64,000 nucleotides of DNA from Alkalicoccobacillus murimartini (GCF_030813245.1 NZ_JAUSUA010000001.1:930001-994000), one strand, 5' to 3'. Shown: positions 9,539-19,658, counted from the stretch's first letter. Notes: generated from the sequence alone by a model not told the origin. Made by a program: numbers and translations.

Positions 9539-9973
9539 ATGTCGGATTGGTTTATATGGTTTATTATCTTTTGGACTATTTTCTTAATTACCATCATGTT
9601 TATTGGCGGCTACTTCATGTTCCGCAAATTTCTCAAACGCCTTCCAAAGGAAGATGGGAAGTCTATACTTGATTGGCAGGACCACTATATTCAAACAGCC
9701 CTTCCTCTATGGAATGAACCACAAAAAAAATTACTGAATGAATTGGTTGAACCTGTTCCTGAATTATTTCGCGATATTGCCAAAGGAAAGATTGCAGGCA
9801 AGATCAGTCAAATTGCTTTAGAAGAGAAAGCCTCTTCTATTACAGAACCACATATCATCCGAGGGTATATTTTGGCTACACCAAAACGTGACCACAAGTT
9901 TCTTGTTAAAACCTTAGAAAAAAAGAAAATAGATCTTGATCCATATAAACATTTATTTGATGCTACTTCGTAA
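9539..9973 (+). CDS. yneK: DUF2621 membrane protein YneK
   Basis: 144 residues. A single N-terminal transmembrane helix (about 4-28, IWFIIFWTIFLITIMFIGGY) is followed by MFRKFLKRLPKEDGKS and LDWQDHYIQTA, then a soluble domain rich in Lys/Glu with RDIAKGKIAGKISQIALEE. This matches the YneK family, which sits in the same ccdA-citB neighbourhood in B. subtilis. An N-terminal anchor with a cytoplasmic C-terminus is expected. The function is unknown. Start ATG is preceded by AAAGGATG. Confidence 0.75.
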   Translation: MSDWFIWFIIFWTIFLITIMFIGGYFMFRKFLKRLPKEDGKSILDWQDHYIQTALPLWNEPQKKLLNELVEPVPELFRDIAKGKIAGKISQIALEEKASSITEPHIIRGYILATPKRDHKFLVKTLEKKKIDLDPYKHLFDATS

Positions 9974-10076
9974 ATTTATGTAAAAGATTACAAGTATTCT
10001 TTTAGTTATAACCGTTGCCATTTATGGCCTTTATCAGTACTCTTGAACTTGAGTGATATAAAGAAGGGACGTCTTG

Positions 10077-10244
10077 ATGTTGACTAGTAACTTATATGAA
10101 ATCATTGAAAAGAAACGCCAACAGCTAGTTAAGGCGTCTCGTTCAAACGACTTGTGTTCTTCTCAAGTATTAAAACTTAGCCAGGAACTAGACAGGCTTT
10201 TAAACCAATACGACAAAGAATTAAAGCGCACCTCTTGCAGCTGA
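10077..10244 (+). CDS. Spo0E-like aspartyl-phosphate phosphatase
   Basis: 55 residues with the Spo0E signature SQELDRLLNQY at 35-45, preceded by an amphipathic helix (LYEIIEKKRQQLVKAS). Members of this family are two-helix proteins that dephosphorylate Spo0A~P and so restrain sporulation. AAGAAGGGA lies upstream of the ATG at 10077; a TTG at 10074 is the in-frame alternative. The last codons overlap the rising arm of a terminator. Which family member this is (Spo0E, YisI, YnzD) cannot be decided from so short a protein. Confidence 0.82.
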   Translation: MLTSNLYEIIEKKRQQLVKASRSNDLCSSQVLKLSQELDRLLNQYDKELKRTSCS

Positions 10245-10267
10245 CTGCAGGGTGCGCTTTATTTTTT
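10223..10267 (+). terminator. Terminator overlapping the end of the spo0E-like gene
   Basis: AAAGCGCACC and GGTGCGCTTT form a perfect 10-bp stem followed by ATTTTTTT. The 5' arm starts inside the last codons of the gene. Confidence 0.8.
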
Positions 10268-12048
10268 TAGGAAACAGCTTCTGCTCCCTTTTGAAGTTCA
10301 TACATGTTTTGATATAGTCCATTTTTTGCTAGTAACTCATGATGATTACCTTGTTCAACAATCTCACCCTGATGCAATACTAAAATATGATCTGCATCTT
10401 TAATCGTCGAAAGTCGATGGGCTATAGCAATGGTTGTTCGATTGGTCTGCATTCGCTTTAATGCGCTTTGTATGACTTCTTCTGTTTCTGTATCAATACT
10501 AGCCGTCGCTTCATCTAAAACAAGGATTTTCGGCTTATGTGCCATCGTACGTGCAAAAGAAATCAATTGCCTTTGTCCACTAGATAACGTAGATCCTCGT
10601 TCACTTACTTCGGTCTCCCATTGATCTGGAAGCTTATCGATGAACCCATCTGCTCCAACAAGTTCCATTGCTTCCCTCACTGCTTCACTAGATATCTGAG
10701 GACGTTGAAGGGAAATATTGCTTTGTATGGTGCCGCTGTACAAAAAGGAATCTTGAAGAACCAGTCCCACATTCGAACGAATCTCTTCATTTGTAAGCTT
10801 AGAGATTGACTGACCATCTATCAAAATCTCACCTTTTTCTAGTTCATAAAACCTCATCAACAAATTAACAATGGAGCTTTTTCCGCTTCCACTGTGCCCT
10901 ACCAAAGCAAGTGTTTGTCCTTTATTTACTTTAAACGATATATTCTTTAGGACATCTACATTCTGATCGTACGAAAACGTTACATTTTTAAATTCAATAC
11001 TACCATTTGTAATGGCTACTTCCTCTTCTCCTTTTTTATCAGGAGCATATTGCTTGTGGTCCATTAGTGAAAAAACTCTTCCTGCTGAAACGATGGCTTG
11101 CTGATACATGGATAGGCGCATCATTATTTGATTCACTGGCTCAAAAAAACGATCGAGGTAATTCACAAAAGCATACAATACGCCTATTTCAATGGTTGTC
11201 TGTAGTGATTGTACACCAAAGAAACTTAACACAACCACCAATGCAGCAATCGCAAGGATATCAACCATGGGCCGCAGTAATAGTCCATCGACTTTCATTG
11301 CTTTTAATCCTGCTGCCATGTGTGAGTCATTGATCTCAGAAAACTCTTTTCTAAGCCTCTTCTCTTGACGAAACATTTGTACGATCGCCATACCTTGAAT
11401 TGATTCATTCATTTTTCCATTCAGTTGACTTAGTCGCCCACTCATATTGGCATAGAACTTAGCACTCATTGATCGATAAATTCGCATAAGAACTAAAATG
11501 AGTGGAAGAAAAATAAGACAATATAGGGCAAGCGTTGCATTCAGATAAAACATAGCAACAAAGGTCCCAATTAAAAATAAAAAGTTTTGAACAAACACAG
11601 CTAAAACACTCATATAAAGCTCTTTTATAGACTCCGTATCATTTGTGATTCGCGAAATGAGTCCACCCGCAGCCGTGTTATCAAAAAAGGATAAGCCTAG
11701 TTTTTGAACATTTTTAAATACATCCATACGTAGAGTTTGAATAATCTTCAGGGCGATCTCCTGAAACATGTATCCTTGTATATAAGAGATAACCACTGCC
11801 CCAATATGTAGAATGATGTAGGTTACCGCAAGCCAAACAATTGGAGTGGTTGGAAATTGTGCAGGAGCTAAATAGTCGTCGATAAAAATTTTAACCAAAA
11901 TCGGTCCAACGAGTTCAGCCGCTGTGGCCACTAATAAGAGCAAAAGCGCAATCGTTATCTTTACTCGGTGTGGCTTTATATAGCGTAATAATCGGAACAA
12001 GATCTGCTTCTGGTCTTTCCCTGTTAAGACACGATCATCATGCTTCAC
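10267..12048 (-). CDS. Heterodimeric ABC exporter, second half-transporter
   Basis: 593 residues: six-helix exporter domain (to about 320) fused to an ATPase with Walker A LVGHSGSGKSS, signature LSSGQRQ and Walker B ILVLDEATASID. The catalytic Glu is intact, while the signature has Ser for the first Gly (LSSGQ). I set the start at the GTG at 12048, placed behind AAGGAGGGG; the reading to 12069 would start at a TTG upstream of that RBS. It overlaps the end of the preceding half-transporter gene by 11 nt. With its partner it should form an asymmetric exporter like BmrCD, YfiBC or YknUV of B. subtilis; the substrate is unknown. Confidence 0.88.
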   Translation of the reverse strand: MKHDDRVLTGKDQKQILFRLLRYIKPHRVKITIALLLLLVATAAELVGPILVKIFIDDYLAPAQFPTTPIVWLAVTYIILHIGAVVISYIQGYMFQEIALKIIQTLRMDVFKNVQKLGLSFFDNTAAGGLISRITNDTESIKELYMSVLAVFVQNFLFLIGTFVAMFYLNATLALYCLIFLPLILVLMRIYRSMSAKFYANMSGRLSQLNGKMNESIQGMAIVQMFRQEKRLRKEFSEINDSHMAAGLKAMKVDGLLLRPMVDILAIAALVVVLSFFGVQSLQTTIEIGVLYAFVNYLDRFFEPVNQIMMRLSMYQQAIVSAGRVFSLMDHKQYAPDKKGEEEVAITNGSIEFKNVTFSYDQNVDVLKNISFKVNKGQTLALVGHSGSGKSSIVNLLMRFYELEKGEILIDGQSISKLTNEEIRSNVGLVLQDSFLYSGTIQSNISLQRPQISSEAVREAMELVGADGFIDKLPDQWETEVSERGSTLSSGQRQLISFARTMAHKPKILVLDEATASIDTETEEVIQSALKRMQTNRTTIAIAHRLSTIKDADHILVLHQGEIVEQGNHHELLAKNGLYQNMYELQKGAEAVS

Positions 12049-13801
12049 GATTAGCCCCTCCTTTCTCAACCAAACTCTCTAGCTGTTGCTGATTATACAT
12101 AGTGCTATACCAGCCTCCAGAAGACATGAGCTCCTGATGGTTTCCTTGTTCGATAATTTCTCCATCACTTAACACAATAATGTTTTCAGCATGGTGGATT
12201 GCGCTTAACCGATGTGCAGTAATTATATTGGTTTGACCTTTTCGATGTTCTTTAAGTTGCCCAAGTATGTATTCTTCCGTTGCCGCATCTACAGCTGATA
12301 ACGAGTCATCTAAAATGAGTACTTTTGGATCAATAATCAGTGCACGCGCAATGGAGATCCGTTGTTTCTGCCCACCTGATAACGTGACTCCACGCTCTCC
12401 CACTAATGTATCGTACCCTTCTTTAAACGTCACAATATCTCGATGAATGCCTGATAACTTACAAGCATGTATAATCTCATCCATCGTTGCTTCAGGTACG
12501 GCAAATGCCACGTTATCAGCAATACTTGCTGAGAATAAAAAATGATCTTGAGGAACCATGCCATACATCTCTCTTAATCGATTCATTTTTATAAGCCCAA
12601 TGGACTGTTCACCAACTTTTATGCTTCCGTCCGTCACATTATATTCTCTTTGCAATAACCGCAGTAACGTGGTTTTTCCACTTCCTGTTTTCCCAACGAT
12701 GCCAAGTGTTTGACCCTCTGGAATTGTGACATTCATATTATGCAACGCAATGGATGGTGAACCAGGATAACTGAAAGTAGGAATAGCAACTTGAATCGGT
12801 CCATGAACCGCTTCATCCCCTAAGCCTTCATCATCTTGAATATCACGTTTCTCTGCTAATAATTGTTGAATGCGATCATAGGAGGCTCGACCACGTTCTA
12901 CGGTGTTAAAGAACATCCCTAATGCCAACATTGGCCAAATCAATAAACTAAGATATACAGTGAAGCTGGTTAATTCACCAATTGTCATCTCTCCACTTAT
13001 GACATATCTCGCTCCAAAGGCAACAGCTAAGAAATAGCAGATTCCAACGATTAAAGAAATCGTAGGCGAGAATAAGGCATCAATGCGTGCAACTTTTATA
13101 TTTTTATCAACGACATCCAATGACTTCAGACGGAATTGTTCTGTTTCCGCTTGCTCTTGGCCAAAAGCCTTTGTCACTCTGACACCGCTAATGACTCCTT
13201 GCACATTATCATTCAATTCTGAAAACGAGCCTTGTGCAGCTCGAAAACGTTTATGTAAAAGTCCCCCATAATAACTTGTTAATATCGCCATAAGCGGCAT
13301 AGGAGCTAAAGTAATCAACGTGAGTTTCCAATTAATCACGATGGCCATGGTTAGAACCACAAACCCACCCATCGTAATGGCGTCCACAATCGTTAAAACA
13401 CCTTGCCCTGCTGTCATTTGAACTGCTCGCACATCATTCGTCCCATGGGCCATTAAGTCACCCGTTCGATAGCGTTGGTAAAACCGACTAGACATCGCCG
13501 TAAAATGCTGATAGAGCTGGTTTCGAAGCGTTCGTGCTAAACGAATCGAAGCACCAAATATCATAATACGCCAGACATAACGTAACACATAGGTGAGAAC
13601 CCCTACCCCTACAAGTAAACCAATCCATCCCCATAAAACGTCCATCGTTAACGTAGCATCATTAATATGGTCAACGACTCTCCCAATGACATAAGGAGGG
13701 ACAAGAACAAGGAGCGAGACAACAATTAATACAAGAATTCCAATTAAATACGCTTTCTTTTCTTGCTTAAAAAACCACCACAAATCTTTATATACCCGCA
13801 T
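12038..13801 (-). CDS. Heterodimeric ABC exporter, first half-transporter (degenerate ATP site)
   Basis: 587 residues with exporter TM domain and ATPase: Walker A IVGKTGSGKTT, signature LSGGQKQ, Walker B VLILDDSLSAVD. Asp replaces the catalytic Glu after Walker B, the known mark of the degenerate subunit in heterodimeric exporters. It is complementary to the altered LSSGQ signature in the neighbouring gene. Start is the ATG at 13801 behind GGGGAG; the reading from 13828 uses a GTG with no clear ribosome-binding site. The pair forms a two-gene operon. Confidence 0.88.
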   Translation of the reverse strand: MRVYKDLWWFFKQEKKAYLIGILVLIVVSLLVLVPPYVIGRVVDHINDATLTMDVLWGWIGLLVGVGVLTYVLRYVWRIMIFGASIRLARTLRNQLYQHFTAMSSRFYQRYRTGDLMAHGTNDVRAVQMTAGQGVLTIVDAITMGGFVVLTMAIVINWKLTLITLAPMPLMAILTSYYGGLLHKRFRAAQGSFSELNDNVQGVISGVRVTKAFGQEQAETEQFRLKSLDVVDKNIKVARIDALFSPTISLIVGICYFLAVAFGARYVISGEMTIGELTSFTVYLSLLIWPMLALGMFFNTVERGRASYDRIQQLLAEKRDIQDDEGLGDEAVHGPIQVAIPTFSYPGSPSIALHNMNVTIPEGQTLGIVGKTGSGKTTLLRLLQREYNVTDGSIKVGEQSIGLIKMNRLREMYGMVPQDHFLFSASIADNVAFAVPEATMDEIIHACKLSGIHRDIVTFKEGYDTLVGERGVTLSGGQKQRISIARALIIDPKVLILDDSLSAVDAATEEYILGQLKEHRKGQTNIITAHRLSAIHHAENIIVLSDGEIIEQGNHQELMSSGGWYSTMYNQQQLESLVEKGGANREA

Positions 13802-13853
13802 ATTATGTCTCCCCATAGCAGAAAACACCCCGGTTAAGAGGTGCTTGCATCAT

Positions 13854-14069
13854 TTATTTAGTTTGCTGCTTCTGCATCGCCTTCATCATTTGATTAATCT
13901 TTTTCTGTGATGGGTTTTGTCCCATTTGCATCATCATCACTCGTAACATTTGCTCATTAATAGGTGGGTTCTTTTTCAAGTAAGACATCATTGTTTTACG
14001 TGCAATAAAGAATCCGATAGCCAATCCTGCAAGAACGGCTACAGTATAACCAATAATATGAATCCACAT
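13854..14069 (-). CDS. yneF: UPF0154 membrane protein YneF
   Basis: 71 residues. An N-terminal transmembrane helix (about 4-24) is followed by the family-typical [20 protein letters not shown] and a Met/Gln-rich C-terminus ([21 protein letters not shown]). Function unknown; conserved in Firmicutes. Position next to sirA and tkt matches B. subtilis. AAGGAGG lies 12 nt before the ATG, rather far. Confidence 0.93.
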   Translation of the reverse strand: MWIHIIGYTVAVLAGLAIGFFIARKTMMSYLKKNPPINEQMLRVMMMQMGQNPSQKKINQMMKAMQKQQTK

Positions 14070-14171
14070 CTCGGTGTACGTCCTCCTTCAAACTAGATCA
14101 AACGTTCGGATGCATTCCGAACATACTCGTCTATTATATCGTATATTGATGCGCTTTAAAAGGATCGCTTT

Positions 14172-14630
14172 TCAATTCGAATGAGTGTTTTGGAAGGCTT
14201 GTACTTTTTTTATCGGACCTAACCAGCCAAACCGCTGTTGACCAACATTTACAGCAAAGAAATACGCATTCAATTCTTTTAATCGTTCAAATAATCTTGT
14301 TTCAATTTCCATCTTTCCAAAAGCCATTAAGAGCAAATGATGATCTCTTAACTTCACATCTACCCAGCTTCCCGTTGAATGATGCTCCATACGATACGTA
14401 GAAATATTCACACGTTCACTACTTAAATAATGGTCTTCTTTCGCCAGGGTCTTAAGAAGATCACTTGTTGGTAGTGGTTTTGTAATGTACTCAATCTGTT
14501 TAGTTAACAAGGGTTTAAGCGTATGATCTGCCTGGAATCGTTCACAAAATAGGTTAAATAGTTTGATTTCCTGTCCATAGTAACGATTGACAATCTCTTC
14601 ATCAAGCAGATATAGCTGATAGCTTCTCAT
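14172..14630 (-). CDS. sirA: Sporulation inhibitor of replication SirA
   Basis: 152 residues with the SirA features YLLDEEIVNRYYGQE near the N-terminus, KQIEYITKPLP in the middle and RFGWLGPIKK near the C-terminus. In B. subtilis SirA (YneE) binds the N-terminal domain of DnaA at the start of sporulation and blocks new rounds of replication; it is made under Spo0A control. Location between tkt and yneF is the same as in B. subtilis. Start ATG follows TGGAGGG. Confidence 0.88.
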   Translation of the reverse strand: MRSYQLYLLDEEIVNRYYGQEIKLFNLFCERFQADHTLKPLLTKQIEYITKPLPTSDLLKTLAKEDHYLSSERVNISTYRMEHHSTGSWVDVKLRDHHLLLMAFGKMEIETRLFERLKELNAYFFAVNVGQQRFGWLGPIKKVQAFQNTHSN

Positions 14631-14776
14631 CTAAACCCTCCAGTTTAACGGAATTTGAGCTTAGTATACACCTTGTCAACTAAAAAGGTTGTTTGTTGGT
14701 GTCGAACAATTCGTCGACCTATGTCTAATCTAGACAAAGAAAAAAGGAGCTAGGACAAAACGTTTTTAGCTAGCTA

Positions 14777-14826
14777 AAAAACCCGAATCCTTATGCTGTT
14801 TAACGAGCATAAGGATTCAGGTTTTT
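14777..14826. terminator. Bidirectional terminator downstream of tkt
   Basis: A long hairpin with arms reading AATCCTTATGCT and AGCATAAGGATT, flanked by A/T runs on both sides. It is the first T-run hairpin after tkt. The 20-nt core TATGCTGTTTAACGAGCATA (14792-14811) recurs in reverse complement in another terminator of this window (25279-25298). The 14640-14776 stretch holds nothing else recognisable. Confidence 0.75.
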
Positions 14827-14845
14827 GTAAATCAAAATATGAGAG

Positions 14846-14953
14846 TGGGATACCGATTCGGACATACACTGCGCTGGTTATTCTGAACTGTAATTAGAGT
14901 TGAGTTACTTACAGTTTAGTGTTGCTACAGCTGTGCATTTCTTTCAAATCCCA
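14846..14953. repeat. Imperfect palindromic block in the tkt 3' region
   Basis: A 108-nt block bounded by TGGGAT (14846-14851) and ATCCCA (14948-14953), with an internal 11-bp stem CTGAACTGTAA (14883-14893) / TTACAGTTTAG (14909-14919). It lies between the tkt stop and the terminator, so it would be in the tkt transcript. It could be a dispersed repeat or a structured 3' UTR; I cannot tell which from one copy. Confidence 0.35.
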
Positions 14954-14971
14954 TACGCTTTTTATACCGAA

Positions 14972-16966
14972 TTATTGAAGCAATGCTTTAGCTTGTGCTA
15001 CTACATTACCTACAGTAAATCCATACTCAGCTAAAATTTCAGAGCCTTTACCAGATGCTCCAAAACGATCTATTGCAAGAATTTGACCTTCATCCCCTAC
15101 ATAACGATCCCAACCAAGTGAAGAACCAACTTCAATACCTAGGCGAGCTTTAATATGTTTTGGAATGACGCTATCCTTGTATTCTTTTGATTGAGCTTCA
15201 AAACGATCCCAGCTTGGCATGCTTACTACACTAGCAAAGATTCCTTCTTTTTCAAGCTCTTTCTTCGCTTCAATGGCAAGAGATACTTCAGAACCAGAAG
15301 CAAGAAGTAAAAGGTGTGCGTCGCCATTTGCAGCATCCACCACATAAGCTCCTTTTTTAGTTCCTTCGTATGCATTCTCAGCCGTACTTTCAAGCGTTGG
15401 AAGGTTTTGACGGCTCAAAATAAGTGCTGTTGGCTGATCTGTAGACTCCAGAGCCAGTTTCCAAGCAGCAGTTGCTTCATTTCCGTCAGCAGGACGAATA
15501 ATCGACAGGTTTGGCATCGCTCGAAGTGCAGCTAACTGCTCAACCGGCTCGTGCGTTGGACCATCTTCTCCTACCGCAATACTATCGTGAGTAAATACAT
15601 ACGTAACAGGAAGACCCATTAACGCTGCTAATCGGATAGCTGGACGTAAATAGTCAGAGAAAACAAAGAACGTTCCTCCAAATACTTTTAATCCTCCATG
15701 AAGAGCCATACCATTCAGGGCTGCTCCCATGGCGAACTCACGTACACCAAACCAAATGTTTCGACCATCATATTGGTCACGGCTGAAATTATCTTGGCCT
15801 TTTAACGTTGTGTTATTAGACCCAGCTAAGTCAGCTGAACCACCAAATAGCTCTGGAATTTGTGTAGCAAATGCATTTAATGCTTGTCCCGCAGATGCAC
15901 GACTTGCAACACTAGTACCAACCTCATGTACAGGAGCTTCTTTGTCCCAGCCATCAGGAAGTTTGCCAGATAGAGCTCGTTCATACTCTTTTGCAAGCTC
16001 TGGAAACTCAGCCTTGTAGTTTTCAAACAGTTGGTTCCATTCTTTTTCTTTTTCAGCGCCTTCTTCAACCACACGAGCAAACAATTCTGCTGCTTCGCTA
16101 GGAATATAGAAATCACCTTCGTAATCCCATTTGTATGCTTCTTTTGTTAATTTCACTTCATCTGCACCTAGTGGCGAGCCATGAGATGCTGATTTTCCTG
16201 ATTTATTTGGAGAACCAAAACCAATTGTCGTCTTCACTTCTATTAATGTTGGACGTTCATCAGCCTTAGCTGACTCAATTGCTTTAGAAATCTCAGTTAC
16301 GTCATTTCCATCTTCAACACGAATCACTTGCCATCCGTACGCATTGTATCGATCTTCTACATTCTCAGAGAATGAATGATGTAGGTCTCCATCTAATGAA
16401 ATATCATTAGAATCATATAGAACAACCAATCGACCTAATTTCAAGTGACCAGCAAGAGAAGCAGCTTCAGCAGAAACGCCTTCCATTAAGTCACCATCAC
16501 CACAAATGCTATATGTGAAATGGTCAACGACAGGGTAATTTGATTTGTTATACGTAGCTGCTAAATGTCTCTCAGCCATTGCCATACCAACAGCCATAGC
16601 AACACCTTGTCCAAGTGGACCTGTTGTTGCTTCTACACCAGGTGTATGACCATACTCTGGATGACCAGGTGTGCGGCTTCCAAGCTGTCTAAATTGTTGA
16701 AGATCCTCTAAGCTTAAGTCATAACCTGTTAGATGCAAAAGGCTATACAAAAGCATTGAGCCATGCCCCGCAGATAAAACAAAACGGTCTCTATTGCTCC
16801 ATTCTGGATTACCAGGATTATGATTCATAAATTTTGTCCATAAAGCAAAAGCCATAGGAGCTGATCCCATCGGCATTCCCGGGTGTCCTGAGTTGGCTTT
16901 TTCCACACTATCGATAGAAAGTGTTCGAATGGTGTTAATTGCAATATTCTCTGCGTTTGTAGACAT
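14972..16966 (-). CDS. tkt: Transketolase
   Basis: 664 residues, thiamine-diphosphate enzyme of the non-oxidative pentose phosphate pathway, moving two-carbon units between sugar phosphates. The TPP-binding motif [10 protein letters not shown]...[11 protein letters not shown] is present, as is the N-terminal SGHPGMPMG and C-terminal half EDGPTHEP. I chose the ATG at 16966 ([16 protein letters not shown]) because the upstream in-frame ATG directly abuts the ribosome-binding site GGGAGG. It lies between ynzC and sirA as in B. subtilis. Confidence 0.97.
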   Translation of the reverse strand: MSTNAENIAINTIRTLSIDSVEKANSGHPGMPMGSAPMAFALWTKFMNHNPGNPEWSNRDRFVLSAGHGSMLLYSLLHLTGYDLSLEDLQQFRQLGSRTPGHPEYGHTPGVEATTGPLGQGVAMAVGMAMAERHLAATYNKSNYPVVDHFTYSICGDGDLMEGVSAEAASLAGHLKLGRLVVLYDSNDISLDGDLHHSFSENVEDRYNAYGWQVIRVEDGNDVTEISKAIESAKADERPTLIEVKTTIGFGSPNKSGKSASHGSPLGADEVKLTKEAYKWDYEGDFYIPSEAAELFARVVEEGAEKEKEWNQLFENYKAEFPELAKEYERALSGKLPDGWDKEAPVHEVGTSVASRASAGQALNAFATQIPELFGGSADLAGSNNTTLKGQDNFSRDQYDGRNIWFGVREFAMGAALNGMALHGGLKVFGGTFFVFSDYLRPAIRLAALMGLPVTYVFTHDSIAVGEDGPTHEPVEQLAALRAMPNLSIIRPADGNEATAAWKLALESTDQPTALILSRQNLPTLESTAENAYEGTKKGAYVVDAANGDAHLLLLASGSEVSLAIEAKKELEKEGIFASVVSMPSWDRFEAQSKEYKDSVIPKHIKARLGIEVGSSLGWDRYVGDEGQILAIDRFGASGKGSEILAEYGFTVGNVVAQAKALLQ

Positions 16967-17015
16967 ATGTATGTTCATCCTCCCATTTAACTTTCATTTT
17001 TCTTTATTCACCCTC

Positions 17016-17044
17016 ATCATATACAATCTAAATCAATTCTACAA
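17016..17044 (-). promoter_or_regulatory. Sigma-A promoter of tkt
   Basis: Minus strand: -35 TTGTAG (17039-17044), 17-nt spacer, -10 TATGAT (17016-17021), about 50 nt before the start codon. Confidence 0.55.
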
Positions 17045-17067
17045 GGTCAGACAACTGCAATTGAGTA

Positions 17068-17099
17068 CAAAAAAAGGACTACTTATAGTAGTAGTCCTT
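17068..17099 (-). terminator. Terminator after ynzC
   Basis: On the minus strand AAGGACTAC/GTAGTCCTT form a 9-bp stem with an 8-nt loop, followed by a T run. The stem begins at the ynzC stop codon and ends the yneA-yneB-ynzC operon. Confidence 0.8.
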
Positions 17100-17337
17100 A
17101 ATGTGTTGGCCCATTATTGTGCTTCTTGCTCTCTTTTAACGCTTCTGGAGTGACGTCTGTACCTTCCTCATCAACAACGGTTACAGAGTGAAGCTGATTT
17201 TCAAAAGATTTTCTAAAGCCCTTTAGGTATTCCGTACGTAATTCTTTTTGTTCCTTTGCTTCTGAAAGTGTTAGTCCACTTTCTTTCGCTTTTTTGGCTA
17301 ATTGATTAATGCGGTTTAATTTATCTTCATGAAGCAT
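17098..17337 (-). CDS. ynzC: DUF896 (UPF0291) protein YnzC
   Basis: 79 residues beginning MLHEDKLNRINQLAKKAKES with the conserved EQKELRTEYLKGFRKSFENQL and DPEG-like VDEEGTDVTP. This is the YnzC family, a small helical protein of unknown function. In B. subtilis it is the third gene of the SOS-induced yneA-yneB-ynzC operon; the same order is kept here. I start at the ATG at 17337 rather than the GTG at 17346, by family length. Confidence 0.9.
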   Translation of the reverse strand: MLHEDKLNRINQLAKKAKESGLTLSEAKEQKELRTEYLKGFRKSFENQLHSVTVVDEEGTDVTPEALKESKKHNNGPTH

Positions 17338-17422
17338 CCTAAACACTCACTTTCTAGTACAGTTCTATGAGTGGTATGTTACCATGACTGCCGAAAACCA
17401 GCAAATTCAATGACTTGAATTC

Positions 17423-18347
<925 letters not shown>

Positions 18348-18363
18348 AACACTCACCTCTTAT

Positions 18364-18377
18364 AGAATGTTTGTTCG
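18364..18377. promoter_or_regulatory. LexA box-like site 1 (yneA leader)
   Basis: AGAATGTTTGTTCG resembles the Gram-positive consensus CGAACRNRYGTTYG (GAAT for GAAC). It lies just downstream of the yneA -10 box. Confidence 0.55.
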
Positions 18378-18383
18378 CCTTTT

Positions 18384-18412
18384 ATGATAAAGGGAACATT
18401 CGTTTGTGTCAA
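18384..18412 (-). promoter_or_regulatory. Sigma-A promoter of the yneA operon
   Basis: Minus strand: -35 TTGACA (18407-18412, perfect), 17-nt spacer, -10 TATCAT (18384-18389). LexA box-like site 2 fills the spacer. Confidence 0.8.
18393..18406. promoter_or_regulatory. LexA box-like site 2 (yneA promoter spacer)
   Basis: GGAACATTCGTTTG agrees with CGAACRNRYGTTYG at 12 of 14 positions. LexA bound here would cover the yneA promoter. Confidence 0.75.
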
Positions 18413-18422
18413 CTAATAATTC

Positions 18423-18436
18423 AGAACTTATGTTTG
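18423..18436. promoter_or_regulatory. LexA box-like site 3
   Basis: AGAACTTATGTTTG agrees with the LexA consensus at 12 of 14 positions and overlaps the proposed lexA -35 region. Confidence 0.65.
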
Positions 18437-18462
18437 CGTTACATATGTTCGTATGGTACGAT
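18434..18462 (+). promoter_or_regulatory. Probable lexA promoter
   Basis: -35 TTGCGT (18434-18439), 17-nt spacer, -10 TACGAT (18457-18462), about 36 nt before the lexA ATG. The weak -35 is covered by LexA boxes, as expected for autoregulation. Confidence 0.5.
18438..18451. promoter_or_regulatory. LexA box-like site 4 (lexA promoter spacer)
   Basis: GTTACATATGTTCG: the right half ATGTTCG is perfect, the left half is poor; 11 of 14 positions fit the consensus. Confidence 0.45.
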
Positions 18463-18498
18463 TTATCTATAAAGGAAACGTTAGAGGAGTGTACTCGT

Positions 18499-19128
18499 AT
18501 GACAAAGCTTTCGAGGCGTCAGGAAGAGATTCTTGGCTTTATAAAAGTAGAGGTTCGTAAGAAAGGCTATCCACCTTCCGTTCGGGAGATTGGAGAAGCA
18601 GTTGGACTAGCATCTAGCTCGACTGTACATGGTCATTTATCAAGACTAGAGAAAAAAGGTTATATCCGACGAGATCCAACAAAACCAAGAGCCATTGAGG
18701 TTTTAGACTTAGAAGAGCTAACTTCTGAGAATGATACACCTAAGCGTCAGGCGAGTTATGCGCCAATTATCGGTAAAGTTACAGCAGGTCTTCCTATCAC
18801 AGCAATTGAGAGTATAGAAGACTACCTTCCGTTACCTGAGCATATGTCGGCTGATGATAATACATATGTGTTGGTGATCGAAGGTGAAAGTATGATAGAA
18901 GCCGGTATTTACGATGGTGACATGGTCATTGTCCGCCAGCAACAAACAGCTAATAACGGTGATATCATTGTAGCGATGACAGACGAGAATGAAGCCACGG
19001 TTAAACGATTCTTCAAAGAAAAAGACCGTATCCGACTTCAACCCGAAAATGCTTCAATGGATCCTATTATTCTTTCTTCTGTTACCATTCTAGGAAAAGT
19101 CATTGGTGTATTTCGTACGATTCATTAA
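18499..19128 (+). CDS. lexA: LexA repressor (DinR)
   Basis: 209 residues. Winged helix at the N-terminus ([11 protein letters not shown]...[25 protein letters not shown]). The cleavage site is the Ala-Gly bond in KVTAGLP, the catalytic Ser is in [10 protein letters not shown] and the catalytic Lys in ATVKRF. RecA-triggered self-cleavage relieves repression of SOS genes, including its own divergent neighbours and probably recA in this window. The ATG at 18499 (MTKLSRRQ) follows AGAGGAGTG; the longer reading from 18406 would run through the operator region. Confidence 0.97.
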   Translation: MTKLSRRQEEILGFIKVEVRKKGYPPSVREIGEAVGLASSSTVHGHLSRLEKKGYIRRDPTKPRAIEVLDLEELTSENDTPKRQASYAPIIGKVTAGLPITAIESIEDYLPLPEHMSADDNTYVLVIEGESMIEAGIYDGDMVIVRQQQTANNGDIIVAMTDENEATVKRFFKEKDRIRLQPENASMDPIILSSVTILGKVIGVFRTIH

Positions 19129-19133
19129 CATCC

Positions 19134-19167
19134 AAAACCCGCGCTGGATTCAAGCTCGGGTTTTTTT
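19134..19167 (+). terminator. Terminator after lexA
   Basis: ACCCG(C)GCT and AGCTCGGGT form the stem followed by a run of T, starting 6 nt after the lexA stop. Confidence 0.75.
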
Positions 19168-19247
19168 GTACAATATTGGTGATATGTTTCTTTGAATTCT
19201 ATTTTTAAATACGGTACATGAAATTAATTGAAGAGGGAGAGTTATGT

Positions 19248-19658
19248 ATGAAAATAACGTATAAACAGACAACGGATCAAATTACCACGGATATGTTAGA
19301 AGGTTTCTTTGATGGCTGGCCATCCCCACCTTCTACTGATAAGCATTTAGAATTACTTCAAAAAAGTAGCCATATTACTCTTGCCATTGACGAGAATACA
19401 CAACAAGTTGTTGGCTACATCACAGCGATATCAGATCAGGTTCTATCTGCTTATATCCCGTTATTAGAGGTCTTACCAGATTACAAGAATAACGGGATAG
19501 GCAGTGAATTAATACATAATCTTTTAGATCAACTAAAGGGTCTTTATATGATTGACCTGCTATGTGATGCACCCTTACAGGAATATTATAAAAAGTTTGG
19601 GATGCAACCAGTATCAGGTATGTGTATACGCAACTATTCGAAGCAAAATGGGGAATAA
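19248..19658 (+). CDS. GNAT-family N-acetyltransferase
   Basis: 136 residues with VVGYITAISDQ, PLLEVLPDYKNNGIGSELI (the acetyl-CoA loop is YKNNGIG) and EYYKKFGM near the C-terminus, the usual GNAT pattern. The substrate is unknown. The start ATG at 19248 (MKITYKQ) follows GAGGGAGAG; an earlier in-frame ATG at 19218 lacks a ribosome-binding site. The gene ends facing the melibiose-type operon across a shared terminator. Confidence 0.8.
   Translation: MKITYKQTTDQITTDMLEGFFDGWPSPPSTDKHLELLQKSSHITLAIDENTQQVVGYITAISDQVLSAYIPLLEVLPDYKNNGIGSELIHNLLDQLKGLYMIDLLCDAPLQEYYKKFGMQPVSGMCIRNYSKQNGE

Noticed and set aside
9974-10040. Hydrophobic reading KITSILLVITVAIYGLYQYS after yneK
   Set aside because: It is preceded by an in-frame stop (ATG TAA) and has no start codon, so it is not a supportable gene.
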